A stretch of DNA of 64,000 bases from Catonia carolina (GCA_035578175.1 JAQMRL010000006.1:54021001-54085000), one strand, 5' to 3'; counted from the first letter of the stretch, positions 23,791 to 38,600 are shown. Numbers and translations: made by a program. Notes: generated from the letters alone by a model not told the origin.

Positions 23791-24814
23791 TAATCTCTAA
23801 CTTATAAAAATAATAATCATGAAATAAATACAGTAAATAAAATACACACAATTTACTTGTATTTGCAAAGCTATGATAGCTAAATGTTTTCATCATGAAT
23901 AGTAGTTCCAAACTCCCATAAGAAATACATGGCCAATACTACAAAATAGTCTAAACTAAAAAAGTCATCAAGTATACTGATTCTATCCCTCCGATTAGAT
24001 AATAATCGTATCACAACTTAATCAAATTAGAATAGTATAGTCCTGGAAAAAAAGAATATTTGTTTGTGGGTATACAGCATGACTTATAATAAAGGTATGG
24101 TGGCAGTTTATCAAAAAATCTATTTCGAAAATTTTTCCCTAACACTTTTCTTATTTTAAATATGTAATAAAAAATGAACTTACTGATAGTTTCAATAAAC
24201 ATCTCAAATTATTTATTTTCATACGAAGCTTAAACACAGGTTGTTTTTTTGGACTTGCATTAAATTCAGTAGTCATTCTCTTTTTATTATGTCCTATATA
24301 AACGGGTACATAATTACAAAATTGTAAATTTAATCTTCGTAAAACTTTAGCAATAAAAATAAATATACTTATTATTGTAGAATAATTTTCAAAAAAATTT
24401 TAGAAAATGACCAGAGAGTTACACAAGGAAACGATAAATGCACGAAGCTTGAAACATATAGTTAAAATACATATCTCATACAATACACAAGGGACACAAA
24501 AGTGAATTGACTTTCCTTACAGACTGAATATAGCAAACAATAGAACTTCGAATAAAAGCACATTACATATTGTGCACCACACCGAGTACAGAGTAGCGCA
24601 AAAGTCACTTAACACTACGTAAAAAATTATGATTATCAATAGCACAAACTTAACAATATCAAAATCTAATACAAAAATATTTAATTTATAAAATTGGTAT
24701 TACAAAATATCAGCAATTTTACCAGGACTCATGACATACTGAAAATATTCAAGACATTTTTTTCCAAAATGATGGCACTTTATGACATGCCACTACAGTC
24801 CCTGATTACACGTG
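23791..24814. other. Intergenic AT-rich DNA
   Basis: Nothing recognised. Confidence 0.4.
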
Positions 24815-25035
24815 GCGTTTGACAGAAGCGTGATTGGTCAGTGGGTAGATATTTATATGCCTCCATTTTCACCAGATATTACTTCAATGGAGTTTTTTCA
24901 TTTGGGGTATCATCAAGTAATTAGTTTATTCTAGAAAGTCAAAAACTACTGATGAACTAAAAGATTACATCTACGATGCACCCCATGATTTGGATAGTGA
25001 CACATATCTTTGTCGTAGTGTAAAACAGTATCTCC
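24815..25035 (+). pseudogene. Tc1/mariner-like (DUF4817-type) transposase C-terminal fragment
   Basis: A broken frame reads PPFSPDITSMEFF, then VKTTDELKDYIYDA and RSVKQYLQK: the end of the catalytic core (PPxSPD...) and the C-terminus of this transposase group. It has frameshifts and no TIRs. Confidence 0.55.
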
Positions 25036-25129
25036 AAAAGAATTTAAAAAATGCATTAATAAAGATGAAAACGAACCCATAACAGATACAATAAGGATGA
25101 AAAGGATTTTTTTCTTTGACATCTTAAGA

Positions 25130-25480
25130 CAGAATTTTAAACAAGATGATTAGAAAACTCTTTCCAATGGTAACATCAGAAGCATGGATGCGAAATGTCA
25201 AAGAAGACATGATTGAACTCGGATTAACTTTTGATGAATTAGAAAACAAAACATAAAAATTAAAAATCTTAAGAAATAAGGAAAGTAGATTTGAAACAAA
25301 ATCAGATGAAAGAACAAATCAAGCAAGAAGAAACCAGTAGTTTCAGAGAAAGTTCGGCAAGCAAGGTCAGCCCGAATGAGGGCATACTGGTAAAACATCA
25401 AGCTAAAACATATAAAAAGGAAGAAGCTTTCTAAATTTGACTAAAGTGATCCATTTTGGTCATAAAAGACAAAAAAAAAG
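25130..25480 (+). pseudogene. Non-LTR retrotransposon ORF2 3'-terminal fragment
   Basis: Reads SEAWMRNVKEDMIELGL..., later QARSARMRAYW, the typical basic tail of RTE-like endonuclease/reverse-transcriptase ORFs, followed by an A-rich 3' end near 25477. There is one internal stop near 25253. Confidence 0.5.
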
Positions 25481-26424
25481 ATGGAAAGCAATACCAACAT
25501 AAAAAAATAATTGTACGTATTGTCTGTAATAAATTGAATAAGTACTTTTTTAAACAAGTATCAAGTGACTTTTGCGCCACTCTTCTTGTAAAAGGAATAA
25601 AAAACGGAAAGGAATCAAAATATTCCAACACAACTGTCTACAAACAAATCCAATCCAACAGAACTCAAAATACGAGCTGATTGCAAGTAAAGGACTATAA
25701 ATGAATAAATCATATTTGATCTGCAATTGACCTAAATCATTACTCTACCTTATTTTGTAATAAAAAAAACACATACTATTCAAAAAAACATACATTAATT
25801 CTTTATTTGTTATATAGAGTCTAAATGGAATGTTAATTAAAATTAAATTAAACATTCTAAAATGATAATGAATTATTCCGAAGAACTCTTACTTTAAAGT
25901 GATCACGTTATTAATACCTAACAATTTTTTTTAATAATAAAAATTATAAACAATAACTAAAGTTATCAGTTTGTAAGAGATAATAGATATACACTAAGTT
26001 TTTTTTTCAAAGAAATAATAAACATACAGTTAGGCAGTTCTTATATTTATTAACACTAAATTCACCATAATTATATAAGATAACAATAGTTTCTCTTCTT
26101 ATAAAATAATGAAGAAGATTGAAAATAAAAACATTTGTGCATCAATAAATTACGATTACGGTAATTTTACCAGAAATTTTACAGCCGAATATATATATCA
26201 AATCATTTTACTTTAAAAAGTAACAAAAATTTTTATAAGATAATTTTTCACATTTTAAATTTTTTTAACTATTGGAAAGAAAAACTCTTTTCAAATAAAT
26301 AACATTAATAAAATAAGAAACTGCCTGTACAAAACTATTAACTAGAAATTATTAATTCACTTACAATAATTGTTAATAAGCACATAGAAAAAATACAAAA
26401 ACTGTAGGCATTATTATTGTTACT
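25481..26424. other. Downstream of gene 1: presumed 3' UTR and flank
   Basis: On the minus strand this follows gene 1's stop. AT-rich, with AATAAA complements (for example near 26045), but no single poly-A site can be chosen. Confidence 0.4.
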
Positions 26425-26683
26425 CTATAACTGTTGTTCCTCAGAATATTCAATTTTAATGGTAACGTCAACGCCAAAACCATGGCTTCTTGTTAAGAAT
26501 TGCTCTATGATTTTATGTTCTGATGCCATACAAAAGCCTTCTCTACACAAATTGAAACTATATCCTTGTCCATCATCCGAGTAAGTTGGTTCCTTCCACG
26601 ATATTTGTCTTCTATTTTTACATATTAAGAACTCGTACATGTACTTTCTCGCCTTTTCAGAATCACCTAGATACACCGTACAC
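26425..26683 (-). CDS. Gene 1 last exon: SINA C-terminus and stop
   Basis: 259 nt. The acceptor TTTTCAG precedes 26683; one base completes a Gly codon from the previous exon. It encodes CTVYLGDSEKARKYMYEF..., with the Gly/Phe-rich SINA motifs (LCREGFCMA, SHGFGVDVTI), and stops at TAG (26425-26427). Confidence 0.88.
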
Positions 26684-29600
26684 CTGAAAATTATGAAAAA
26701 TTCAATACCATTAATATTTTTTTTTACACTTTTCATTTCATCAATCAACTGCACAAGTCATCACAGATTTAATGACTCGCTCACTAATCACTAGTTTTCC
26801 ATATTGCCTATTATCATCTTCATCTTCTTCTTCTTTAGGTTCTTATCCCTTCCAGATGCTGGCCACCATATTAACCCGGCGAGAACGGAGATTTTTAACG
26901 ATGTCATTTTACGCCTAATAAAAACTCTTTTATTTCATTCAGTTTCATTTCTAAAAATTTCAAAAAATTACCATTTATTTTTAAAGAATTTGTTATTAGA
27001 ACAACGTTTAAACCAATTTTTTCCGTTTTCATTTACAACCAGAATAAAAATTGAAATTTAAGAAAAAATATTTTCTTTTAGTAATATCACTTTAGTACGA
27101 AAAAGTGTCACAAACTCAGTAAAAAATACAAAAAAATTATATATACATAAATAAAGCAATTCATTGCAAAAAAAAACGTTTAGATATTGCAAATTGATAG
27201 ACGCATTCAAAAGATATCACACTTTTTGTTCAACAAAGTAACATGCTGGATGAAAAAAATGACCTAAAAATAATGTGGTGTCTTTTCAATTTTTAGTTAC
27301 TCTTCTTCTATGCAAGTTCTATCTCTTTTGCGCCTGTTGCGTTGTGTATTATTCTTTTCTAAACAGGATAGCATAAATCAAAATATGTTATCGTTTATTT
27401 TGACGCTAATTGTAAGGTTTAACCGAGGGGTAGATGAGACGGGTAGTGATAACCTTCGTTGTTCGATTTTAGGGTCATAAAATTTGTCACCGGCACTTTT
27501 AATTTATTGATTTCGATTGTTACATTTTAAACTAACTGATGATGTCATTCCCAAACAAATATGTTTTTTTGTTGAAAAGTTATGGATAAAAACGTTTAAA
27601 TTTTAGTACTGGCTGTTCAAAAAAAAAATATTTTTTTCACGTAACACCATGTCGTCAATTTTCATCGTACAAATATGCAAGATACATCAAATGAAAGAAG
27701 AAAAAAGTCTCTATCTAATAAAACTAAACCCGTTAGAATATAATAAATAGTTTCGGTGGATCCACCATCATCAGAGTAAATGAAAAATTGAAACTAAAAA
27801 TTTTTTTCACATTTATTTAAAATTTACAGAAGATGGTACATCTTCAGTCACTTGTATAAAACTGATTTTATACAAGTGACTGAAGATGTACCATCTTCTG
27901 TAAATTTTAAATAAATGTGAAAAAAATTTTTAGTTTCAATTTTTCATTTACTCTGATGATGGTGGATCCACCGAAACACGTGTAAGTAGAAATTACAATA
28001 AAGGTGACGTAATAAATAGTTGCGGAGATATATGAGTTTAAAGAACGATGATGACGAATGGGTGATATTGGGCTTCCCGGTTAGAAAGGGTTAACAATCT
28101 GAACCTTATCAACTGTTGCTCAAAATAGCTATGTTGTTGTTTTTGATAAAAAACTGTTTAATAAAAAAAACAAATAGTTTTTCATTGTATAGAAAAACAA
28201 AAAGGACTAAGAAACGTAGACATACACACCCTTTTAATTGCTTATCTTGATTAACAAAAGTTACGATAAACACTTCATCCAAGACTGATAATACCCATGT
28301 ATGCGGAATGTTACGTTCCAACGGCACCCTTATTTTCTGAAAAATCAGAAAAAAAAATTTTTACACGATCGCAACACTGAAATTAATAAATATACGGAAA
28401 AATATGAGGTGAAATTTAACAGAGGAAAAGAGGAAGAGAAAGGAATGTTTCCTTATTAGAAAACAGAAAATGCACGAAAAGGATCAGGAAATATGAAGGA
28501 AAAGGACTATTCTATGAAATCTGGTGATGTACAGTTGGAAAACATACATAATTTTCATAACGTAACATTTTAAATTTTATTCCTTAAACATATTTACCAA
28601 AATACAGAAATCCTACAAACTATATAAACAATAAATCAATATAAATCGACCCACCGGGTTGGTCTAGAGGTAAAGTCGTCGCCAAAATCAGCTGTTTAAC
28701 AGCTGATTTTCGGAGACGAAGGTTCCTGGTTCAAATCCTAGTAAAGGTAGTTACTTTTATACAGATTTGAATACTAGACAGTGGTTACCGGTGTACTTTG
28801 ATGGTTGGGGTTTAATTAACCATACTCTCTCAGGAATGGTCGGCTTGGGTCTGTACAAGACTACACATCATTTACACATCATACACATCATTCTCATCTC
28901 ATTGGGTCATGGGGTTGCTTATTGTTCTAAATTGAACAGATTGCAACGTACACAAATTAGGAGAAATATAAATAGATTGAAACTTAGACATTACAACACA
29001 TCATCAAACGTGAAAGTCTCTACACTGTTGAATGTATATGCTCAATACACTGCTTAAAAAAAAGAGAAATATTATACAAAAAGTACTTGGTCTGAGACTG
29101 AGAAACTGATAACCTTATTCAGAAAAAGAAGGCAAAAAGATTCTAGAATCGATGGAAAATGGAAGACACAAGTCAACTGGTTCAAGGAAAATCATTAACA
29201 CTATTAAACGATTCCAGGAGCAAACTAAAAAGGGAGACTTGAACGATCTGGTGGGAGGATTTTTTTTTGTTTTACATCTGACTGTTTTGCAATTTCTGCT
29301 AATGGTGGAGAATGATGATAAATGAAATTTAAAGATGAAAAAATGCCAGACCTGACCAGTAATCAAACCTGGGACCCCAGCATGAAAGCCAGTTGCCCTA
29401 ACTGGCGGGAGGAGAGAAAGAGAGCACCCTCCATAACGATGAAATATTGGGTACCTAAGAAGAGGAAAATGAAAAACTAGTACACAAGAGAATATTTAGC
29501 ATTGTCCACAGTGAACAAATCGAAAGCAATAATAATAATTTACCCAAATATCTGTAATACAATTTTAAAAAACCACGAACATATTTATAATGTTGTAAGG

Positions 29601-32600
29601 GAAACAATATCCTTGTTAGATCAGAATAGGATATTTCTGTCTCTAGTACAACTTTGTACAAGTGCTGAAAAGTACATCTATTTTTTTTTATCCGAGGTGG
29701 CAAGAAAAACTCCATGTTCACTCCCTCACGATGGGGGAAGTAGTATTGGACCCAATTGAGGTGTCCTCATCCAGCCCCAAGGAGGCCGCAACCACCTGCC
29801 AACCAAAAACCCGCCGCCAGGCCACTTGATCCAACATCAGCACAGAACCCTCCACCTCCCTCGGAACAGTTTATATAATAATGCAAGGGAAATGTCGGGT
29901 TAAAAAATTTACATACTTTCAGCGGGGCGTGGAAGGGACCGTAGCCTAGTTCCCCTCTCGCTGTCACTGACTGACACTCACTCTTTCACTTTCATTCATC
30001 TCTTTCATCACCAGCTCAGGAAATTAGTGTGCCTACTTTCTAAGATCCGGACAGGATTGATTTATTGTGGGAGAGGGCGATCCCACTGATCTCTAGATGT
30101 CTCCTCCCTCCACAGTTTCCCAAATACCCTCTCTGTAAACTGAGCGACCAACTTCCAGCTCTCCTCATCCCGCAGCATCGCTACCCTTACTCTCTCTGAG
30201 ATCCACTGTGCAACACCTATCTTCTCAGATGTCTCCATTCTTTCGAGGCCAAATTAGGAACATCTTTCAAAAATATGCGGAATGGACTCCTCCTCTTCAC
30301 TGTCGCACAGTCAACATTTCGGCACTTCATTAAGTTTGAACCTTGTTAAATATCCCCTTAAGCAACCATGCCCTGTTAACAACTGCGTCAGTTCGTGGGT
30401 GGTATCTCCAAATGTTTTGGTACCTTAATGGTGGTTTTAACGTGTTAAAATTTCCAGACCCTAGCCGGGAAACGAAACCAGGACCTTTCGCTTCGCAGAC
30501 TAGAGCGCAAGTCACAATGCCATGGAGGCAGTTTCAAAATACATTATTCCATTAATTTTTGTTTACTGAAAGGGTTAATGCACCATTTTTGAACTGAAGC
30601 TTCGTTCATCACATTAACATAAATCTCCGTTATTTGTCTAAAAATGTTGATAGGTCGCACTCCTTTAGCATTCAAAAATGATTCCAGTAAAAACCTTACA
30701 CATGGCGAGATTGTTAATTTTGTTGCACATTTTAAAGACTTACAAATAATCAAAACTCGAATGTATTGGGTCGCTGTTAGCACCAGACTGGCCCACGGTG
30801 AGTGGAAGGTCAGTGACTCAGCAGCAGAGGTGGCGGGGAACTGTGGTCTCGTCAGTTCTTACTTTCAGAATTTACCCATAACGGGCAGGTGGAGTGTTAA
30901 ATTAATTGTACTTGATCTGTTGGTTCCAGGGCTACAAAAATAGTTCTGTTTCTTATCACATATTCAGCCAAATATAAGACTGAACTGTTTAAAACAGAAG
31001 AGGTAGAGGTGTAAAAGACAACAAGTCAGAGTTATCTCCTCTGAGAGTAATGAATTTCACTATACAGCCCGACCCTGTGGTGAATGAAATGAAGGTGTCA
31101 TTTGCAGGGTGGAAAGTAGATGCTTTTCGGAGGGCCTGGCATGTAGATAAGCATACTCTTTCAACTCAGTGAGGAAGGCAATAGTAAACCACCTTACTCC
31201 TCATTTTTTACTTAGTAAAACTTTTAGACTTTCAAACCAGCCTTTCGGCTGTTGACCTAAACCAACAACTTCTGGAATGACCCTTGTATTTTTGTTTATC
31301 AATAATTTCTAAGTAATCAGCAACATGTACATGACACATTGTTCACCAGATAGTTTTGAACTTACCTGATTGTTGCCGACAATAACTCTATTCTTATGAA
31401 GTGAGCTAACATGAACGACCAGCTCTGGCTTGAACCCTTTCCAAGAACACGAATTGAAAATGCAATCGTATAATCTGAATCCACAGCTAACTTCATGTTT
31501 TCGCTTTTCCCTCAATTGAACACTGACTGGACATCCCATTTGTGCATTTTTACAAGGAAACAACATCATTTCAGCTACCTGTAATTATTACAATGATTGA
31601 AAAATAATTAAATAATGGAAAACAGGACTAATCTCCTCAAAAGTAAAACTTTATATCTATGATAAAATATGTAAACAATAAGTTAAATATAATTAACCAC
31701 AAAATTTCTGATTTTATGTTGTCAACAATGTGAAAGTCATAGATTTAATTAATTTAAAAAATGAAATAATTTTGACAAAATTTTCACAAACACAGGAAAA
31801 TTTCAGCTAAATAATATGTCAGACTGAAAACAAATTGCTACAATTGTAAAAATAACCCACCAGGTTGATCTAGTAGTAAAGATGTCACTGCAAGTCAGCT
31901 GTTTAACAGCTGATTTTCGGAGACAAAGGTTCCACGGTTCGAATCTTAGTAAGGCAGTCACTTTTATATGGATTTGAATACTAGACAGTTACGAATGAAC
32001 TTTGATGGTACTCTCATACCATAAATATTACCCTTATCTCATTGGGTCATGGGGGTTGCTTATTGTTGTTAAATTGAAAAGATTCCAACATACACACATT
32101 AGAGGTTAAAAAATTATTGTAACAAATAGGCTGTCATTTTGAAAAACTGATTTTAACACTTTAACCCGACAAGAATGACAGATATCAACACGGTAGTCGA
32201 ATTCTTTCCACACACGATTAAACATATGACGGTCAACTGTAGCAAGAGCATTTGTGATACGTTGTTTTCGATCATCGATATCTACAGGAAGCGGTGATAC
32301 AAAAACTTCGTCTTTTACATAACCCCATAAGAAAAAGTCGCAGGGCGTTAAGTCTGGACTACGAGGTGGCCACGGCGTAAACACAATGTTTTCCTCACTT
32401 GCACAACCGATCCATCGTCTAGGAAGACGTTCATCAAGATAATTTCTGACCTGTAAGTGTCAGTGAGCTCCATTTTGTACAAAAATGAAATTATCACTAT
32501 CTTCCTGGAGTTGAGGCATTAACCATTCGTTTAACATATCCAGATAAATTACTCCGGTTACTGACACTTAAAAGAAGAACGACCCGTAAACCTTTTCACG

Positions 32601-35600
32601 AGATAATGCGCGCAAAAGACATTTACTTTAGGGGAATCGCGTGTATGCTGTAAAGTAATTTTTGGGTTTTCTGTGCCCCATATTCTAACATTATGACTAT
32701 TAACTTTTCCACTAATGTGAAAATTACATTCATCACTGAAAATTAGGCGATTAAAGAATGCGTCATCATCTTCAGACAAAATTTTTACGTACAACTTTAT
32801 CACTGGTATTTAAACTTTGTACTAATTGTAATTTATAAGGCGTCATTTTCAAACGTTTCCGCAGAATTTTCCAAACAGTCGGTTGAGGAATTTGCAATTC
32901 TAAACTTGCTGATCTAGTTGATTTTCCTAAACATCACGAACACTATCAATTTGTTCTTCTGTAACAGAAGGTCTTCCAGTACTCTTCCTTTTACACAGAC
33001 ATCCACTGTTTTCAAAATGTTTATACCAGTCATAGATTGATTGCCTTGTTGGTGGTGGTTTACCGTATCTTGTTCTGAAATGACATTGCACAACCGTAAC
33101 CGAGTTTGTTTTGGCTAATTCAAGAACACAATAAGCTTTCTCCCCACTTAAGTAGCGGCCATTTTGCTAGACTGGTCGTTGTAACAGCAGCCAACAACAT
33201 AATGCTAGCAACAGTGTTGTACCAACATAAATTTTAAAAAATTCCCTACAAACCTATATCATTTACTATATTAAAATACACCAGTCTGATGTTTAAGAAG
33301 CTGTCGAAAATGTCTATTTCATTTATAATCACCCTGTATTTTATGTAAATGACGGAAGAAACTAAAACTTCTTCAGATTTTAATTAGTTTCATAATAATA
33401 ATTTAATGAACTACGATGATGGTGGATCCACCAAAACACGTGTAAATAAAATCATAAAGAAATTAAAATAAAGGCGGCTGAAAAGAGTGGTAAAATAATC
33501 TAAAATATTTATAAATTATATTATAATAATTTATATATAATAATAATAATTCACAATTTATATTATAATAATTAATTACCCGTGTTCTACTCATGTAATA
33601 GTATAATTTAAAGTTTCAAAACAATTAAAAGAGATCTATTAAATTTTATACAGTAAATAAAGACAATTATAATTTCTATGCAATTTATGAATAACTATCG
33701 TAAAAAAACCACACAAATCATGGTCACATAAAATAAAATTATAATAATAATAATAATAATAATTTAAAAAAAAACTTTTTGAACTTATTCAGCACAAAAA
33801 CAAACTCCAACATTTTAAATTTAACTGAATTTGAATGGTTACAAATTACAGTAACGAAATTTAATTTATTAATAACAAAAGACTGATAAGATTTTCTAAA
33901 GAATGTACAAACAAATTTAATAATAGTTTCAAATTTAGAAAACTAATCAAAATATCTAACTGATTGTTTGTTCTAACAGCCAGTTTAACGATTATATTTC
34001 CTGTAAATTCACTGCAAACAAAATATATTTTACAAACAATGAAAACAACTGCCACTTACGTTCCTGCAGACAACTTCATATTCTCTATCACAACCAATAA
34101 ATATAAAAGGACATTTTCTTTACAAGACTTTTACTTTCTCTTGCTCTGTATGAATATATACACGTATAGGGAAGGAAAGTATTGTTTTCATGTCAATTTT
34201 TATTTATCTTATCTTCTTTTATTCCTTTTTACTTTCTCTTGCCTATATGAATATATAGGAAGGAAAGTATTGTTTTCATGTCGATTTTTCGAAATCGAGT
34301 TTTCACCGGATCTACACGTTTTCAGACCCCCTGAACCCAAAAAAACATGTTTGAAGTGATTGGTCTGTGTGTGTGTGTGTGTGTGTGTGTGTATACAAAA
34401 TATCTCAAGAACAGAACATCGTACGAACTTGAAACTTAAATTACATACCACATCGATTTTTTTAAGATTTCGGCCTTAGTATGCATTTTATGACAAAAGT
34501 GTATATAGTCAAATTTATAGAAAATTAAAAGATCTACAAATTTTATTTAGAGCATTTTTCTCTACAGAGCCTAGTTTAGCGTGAAAGAGTGATTTCCGTA
34601 TTTTTAAGGCAAACTGAGATCGATTTTCATTTTGCGTCTTTCATATATGATTAAAATTAGGTTATGTTTATTGAGGTTAGTTTTTTGTTTATTTCTAATG
34701 TTTTATTACTAATGTTAGGTTTATTGTTAATTACTTGCATTGGCAAGAGAAAGTTGTGAGAGTGTTTCACACCAGATTTTTTTTAGGTCATCAGCCGAAA
34801 AGCTGGTTTGAATCTGTAGAGGTTTTACTAAGTAAAACAAGGAGTGAGGTGGTTTACCATTGCCTTCCTCACTGAATAGAAAAGTACGCTTATCAGCATG
34901 CCAGGCCCTCTGAAAAGCATGTATTTTCCACTCTGCAAATGACACCTTCACTTCATTCACCACAGGGTCTAGCTGTATAATGAAATCCATTACTTTCAGA
35001 GGAGATAACTCTGATTAGTGTCTTTTACACCTCTACCTCTTCTGTTCTTAAATGATTCAGTCATTTAATTGGCTGACCATGTGATAAGAAACAGAACTAT
35101 TTATTTTAGCCCAGCAACGAACAGATTGAGAGTAAATAATTTGACTCTACACCTGTTCTTTTAATCCTATTTTAGCAAAATCGAGTTTTCACCAGAAATA
35201 CATGTTTTCAGGCCCCCTGAACCCAAAAAAAAAACATGTTTTTACCTATTGGTGTGTGTGTGTGTGCGCGCGTGCGATATTTACCACGTGTGTGTGTGAA
35301 CAAAATATTTCAAGAACAGAATATCATTCAAAGTTAAAACTTGGCACATAAGTTCCAAGTACTGCAAACGGGAACCAACGTAAACATTTTCATCAAAATC
35401 AGCCTATTATAAATTTTATAAATCAAAAAGTGTCTATAACCGAAAGAATTATAAAAAGTGACTGGTTAGAATTAAAAAAATTAAGTGTGTTAAAACCGCC
35501 ATTGTTTTATTTATAAAATTCTTATTTACTTCTCAAAATCTCAAACCTGTTGGCGAAACAAACGTATCGTGAGATTTAAACTTTGCAACTTTGCCACAAG

Positions 35601-38600
35601 AATTACAGAACTACTGAAACTTTTAATTGGATTAATTTTTCATTAATACTTCATAAAATTTTGTTACTACTTTCACCAATATTTATTTTCATATGTTTTG
35701 CGGAATCCCAAAAACACCCTCTTTGCAACCATGATTTCTTTTATAATCCATTTGGTAGAACTCTGTATTTGAGAGAAAACAGGATCTCCATTTCATATAT
35801 ATTACCACAATTTGTGTTTTAAATATAATTATTAATAAAATATACTAAAATGTTTTTCAGCTACACCTACATATAAAACAATGTTATATGTAATAAAACT
35901 AATTAAGAACACTTACCTTCTCCATTAACAGGTTTCGACTTTCACTAAACCGCGCTCTACACGTTGGACAAGCACTTAATTTAGGTCGACACATTAAGCA
36001 AACAGGATGGCCTTTTTTACACTGATTAATAGGAGGTACAATTGTTTCCATACAAACTGGACATTCTAGAAGCGACACTAATTTTGAATTAAACTCTTGA
36101 CAGTCCCTGTAATAAACAAATTAAAATAATAGTACATAAAATCAATAGTGGACAAAAACAGGATCTGTCTCAAAAAGTTCCAGTAATTTTTTTCCATCAT
36201 TTATTTAACATAAATTTTTACAACTTTTCAAAAACTCTCCTTCTGACTCAATCCACATTTGCCAATGCTTCACCCTCATATGTCACTGGTAGAACTCAAC
36301 AAGGACCTCTCGTAGACAGGCCATCGAAGCTTCTTTTATCCTCTCCATCGTCCTGTGGTGGTGTCCTTTCAGACTTCTTCTAATCTTGAAAACATAAAAA
36401 AGTCAACCACTTCATCCAAAATTTCAAGCTCAGTTTTGTAGCATTCAAACAATTCTTCGTACTTCAACAAGCGCCATTCTTTCATGTCTTTGTTAAGAAT
36501 ATTCATCACCAACTTGGCGCAGAACTTCCCCACGGCAAAATCCTTGGTTAAAAAGTGACAAACAATTGATTTGGACCCACCACTTTCTTCAGCTAACATC
36601 CAGACACTCATGCGTCGATCACTGTCCAAAAGTTGTTACACTTTTTTGACCATATCAACAGTTTTTGTCGTTTCTCTACCTAAGGCCCCCGCCACATTTT
36701 CCGCCAGGAGTCGTGTTGCGCAAGCATAAATGGCCAGCTGTGAAAATTTAGTATTGAAATTTTTGGAACAGACCCTATATAAGTTTCTTAATCAGAAATT
36801 TTTTTTGTATACCAAAAATCAAGGTGTTCATCATTGCCTGCTACATCACTTTTGAGTTTACAGGGCTCCAACCCAGGATTCTACTAGTTTCATATACTTA
36901 AAAAAATCAAAAGCTATTCTAGTAACACAAATATCACAGAGCTTCTAACATCCTAATACCACAGAAAAAATAATACTATAAGAGGTGCTATCCAAAAGTT
37001 CGGGGAATTTTACCATAAAAATAAAATAGCTTAGCATAACTTCCAATTTCCATAGCCTCCTTCAAAATAGTCCCCTTGGGCATTAATACAGCGATCCCAG
37101 CGTTTTTTCCATGATTCCATCCATCCCTGGAAGTCTGCCAATGTAAGAGTTTGAAACACATTCTGCATTTCTTCCTGGATCTCCTCATGGTGTACGACTC
37201 CTCCCACTGCGATGACTGCTGCTTAGTTTCAGGGTCATAACTGTACACCCATGACTCATCACCAGTTACAATATTGGAGATGAAGTTAGGGTCATCTCTT
37301 GCTGCAATTTTCAATTCACTGCAGACAGCTATCCGGTTTCCTTTCTGGTCACAATTCAACAGTCTCGGAATCAATTTTGCAGCAATGCATCTCATGTTCA
37401 AATTGTCTGACAAGATGCATTGCACGGACCCGTATGACATTTCTACGATTGCACGAACATCATGAATTGTTCGTCTACGATCTTCAACATGTTTTTCGGT
37501 GACGTGCTTGTTGACGGTCGTCCTGAATGCTCTTCGTCATCGACTGTTGTTCATCTATCTTTGAATCATTTGTACCACAAAAAAGTTTTACTTTGACACA
37601 TAGCACTCTTGCCAAATGCTTCCACAAGCATTTGGGTTGGGTTTCTGCAGCAGTTTTTAAAGATTAAAGCAAAATTTGATGCAGGTCCTTTGCTCCTTAA
37701 AATGTGTCATTTAGAAATACGCCGAAACACTAAAACACAACGTTATACAACCGTACGAAACTCAACAATGCATGCTCTCAACATCACAGCTCTTGGATCA
37801 CTGATTCACAAAGAGTACTGTTAGCCACATTCAGCAGCAGCAGGTCATACCACCAATGGTTCGCACACTACATTCAAATTCCCCGAACTTTTGGGTAGCA
37901 CCTCGTACATTAAATAAATGTTTTTTTTTTATTCCTAATTTGTGTACGTTGCAATCTGTTCAATTCAGAACAATAAGCAACCCCACGACCCAATGAGATG
38001 AGGATGATGTGTATGACGTGTAAATGAGGTGTAGTCTTGTACAGACCCAAGCCGACAATTCCTGAGAGAGTACGGTTAATTAAACCCCAACCATCAAAGT
38101 ACACCGGTAACCACTGTCTAGAATTCAAATCCGTATAAAAGTAACTACCTTTACTAGGATTTGAACTAGGAACCTTCGTCTCCGAAAATCAGCTGTTAAA
38201 CAGAACAGAGAGGTTTTGGCGACGACTTTACCTCTAGACCGACCCGATGGGTCAAATAAATACTAATACCACCAAAAATAAACATGAAAAAAGGAAAGAA
38301 ATAATAAAATACTTACATAAGTTGCTCATTAATTTGTTGAGCCACATTAATAGGATTAGCATTTTGTTGTTCAGATGATTCAGTAGGTGGATTATGAACG
38401 GCTGGATCATTTGAGACAGCGAGAGATTGTCCAGCATCAGTCTGTTGCGAAGTAGTTGCTGCACAGGCCTCCTGTTGTTGCGATGGTGGTTGAGAATTAT
38501 CACGATTATCACGTCTTGGGCTCGGTGTTAATATTATCACATCGTCAGCACCAGCAACATTACCACCAGTCCCTGCCGAGCTCATAGTTTGACTATTACC

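Larger units (their letters stand above)
26875..28090. mobile_element. piggyBac-like TTAA element, copy 1, with nested hairpin insertion
   Basis: TTAA is at 26871-26874 and 28091-28094, with CCC/GGG ends. It is a close homologue of 40848-41830, which lacks the 27751-28009 insertion. No transposase frame; non-autonomous. It lies 3' of the last exon boundary of gene 1, in its last intron. Confidence 0.75.

Noticed and set aside
24011..24202. 63-residue minus-strand frame
   Set aside because: No homology, splice signals or start context; AT-rich chance frame.
34366..34393. CRISPR-like short repeats
   Set aside because: Simple GT microsatellite; no spaced direct repeats exist anywhere in the window.
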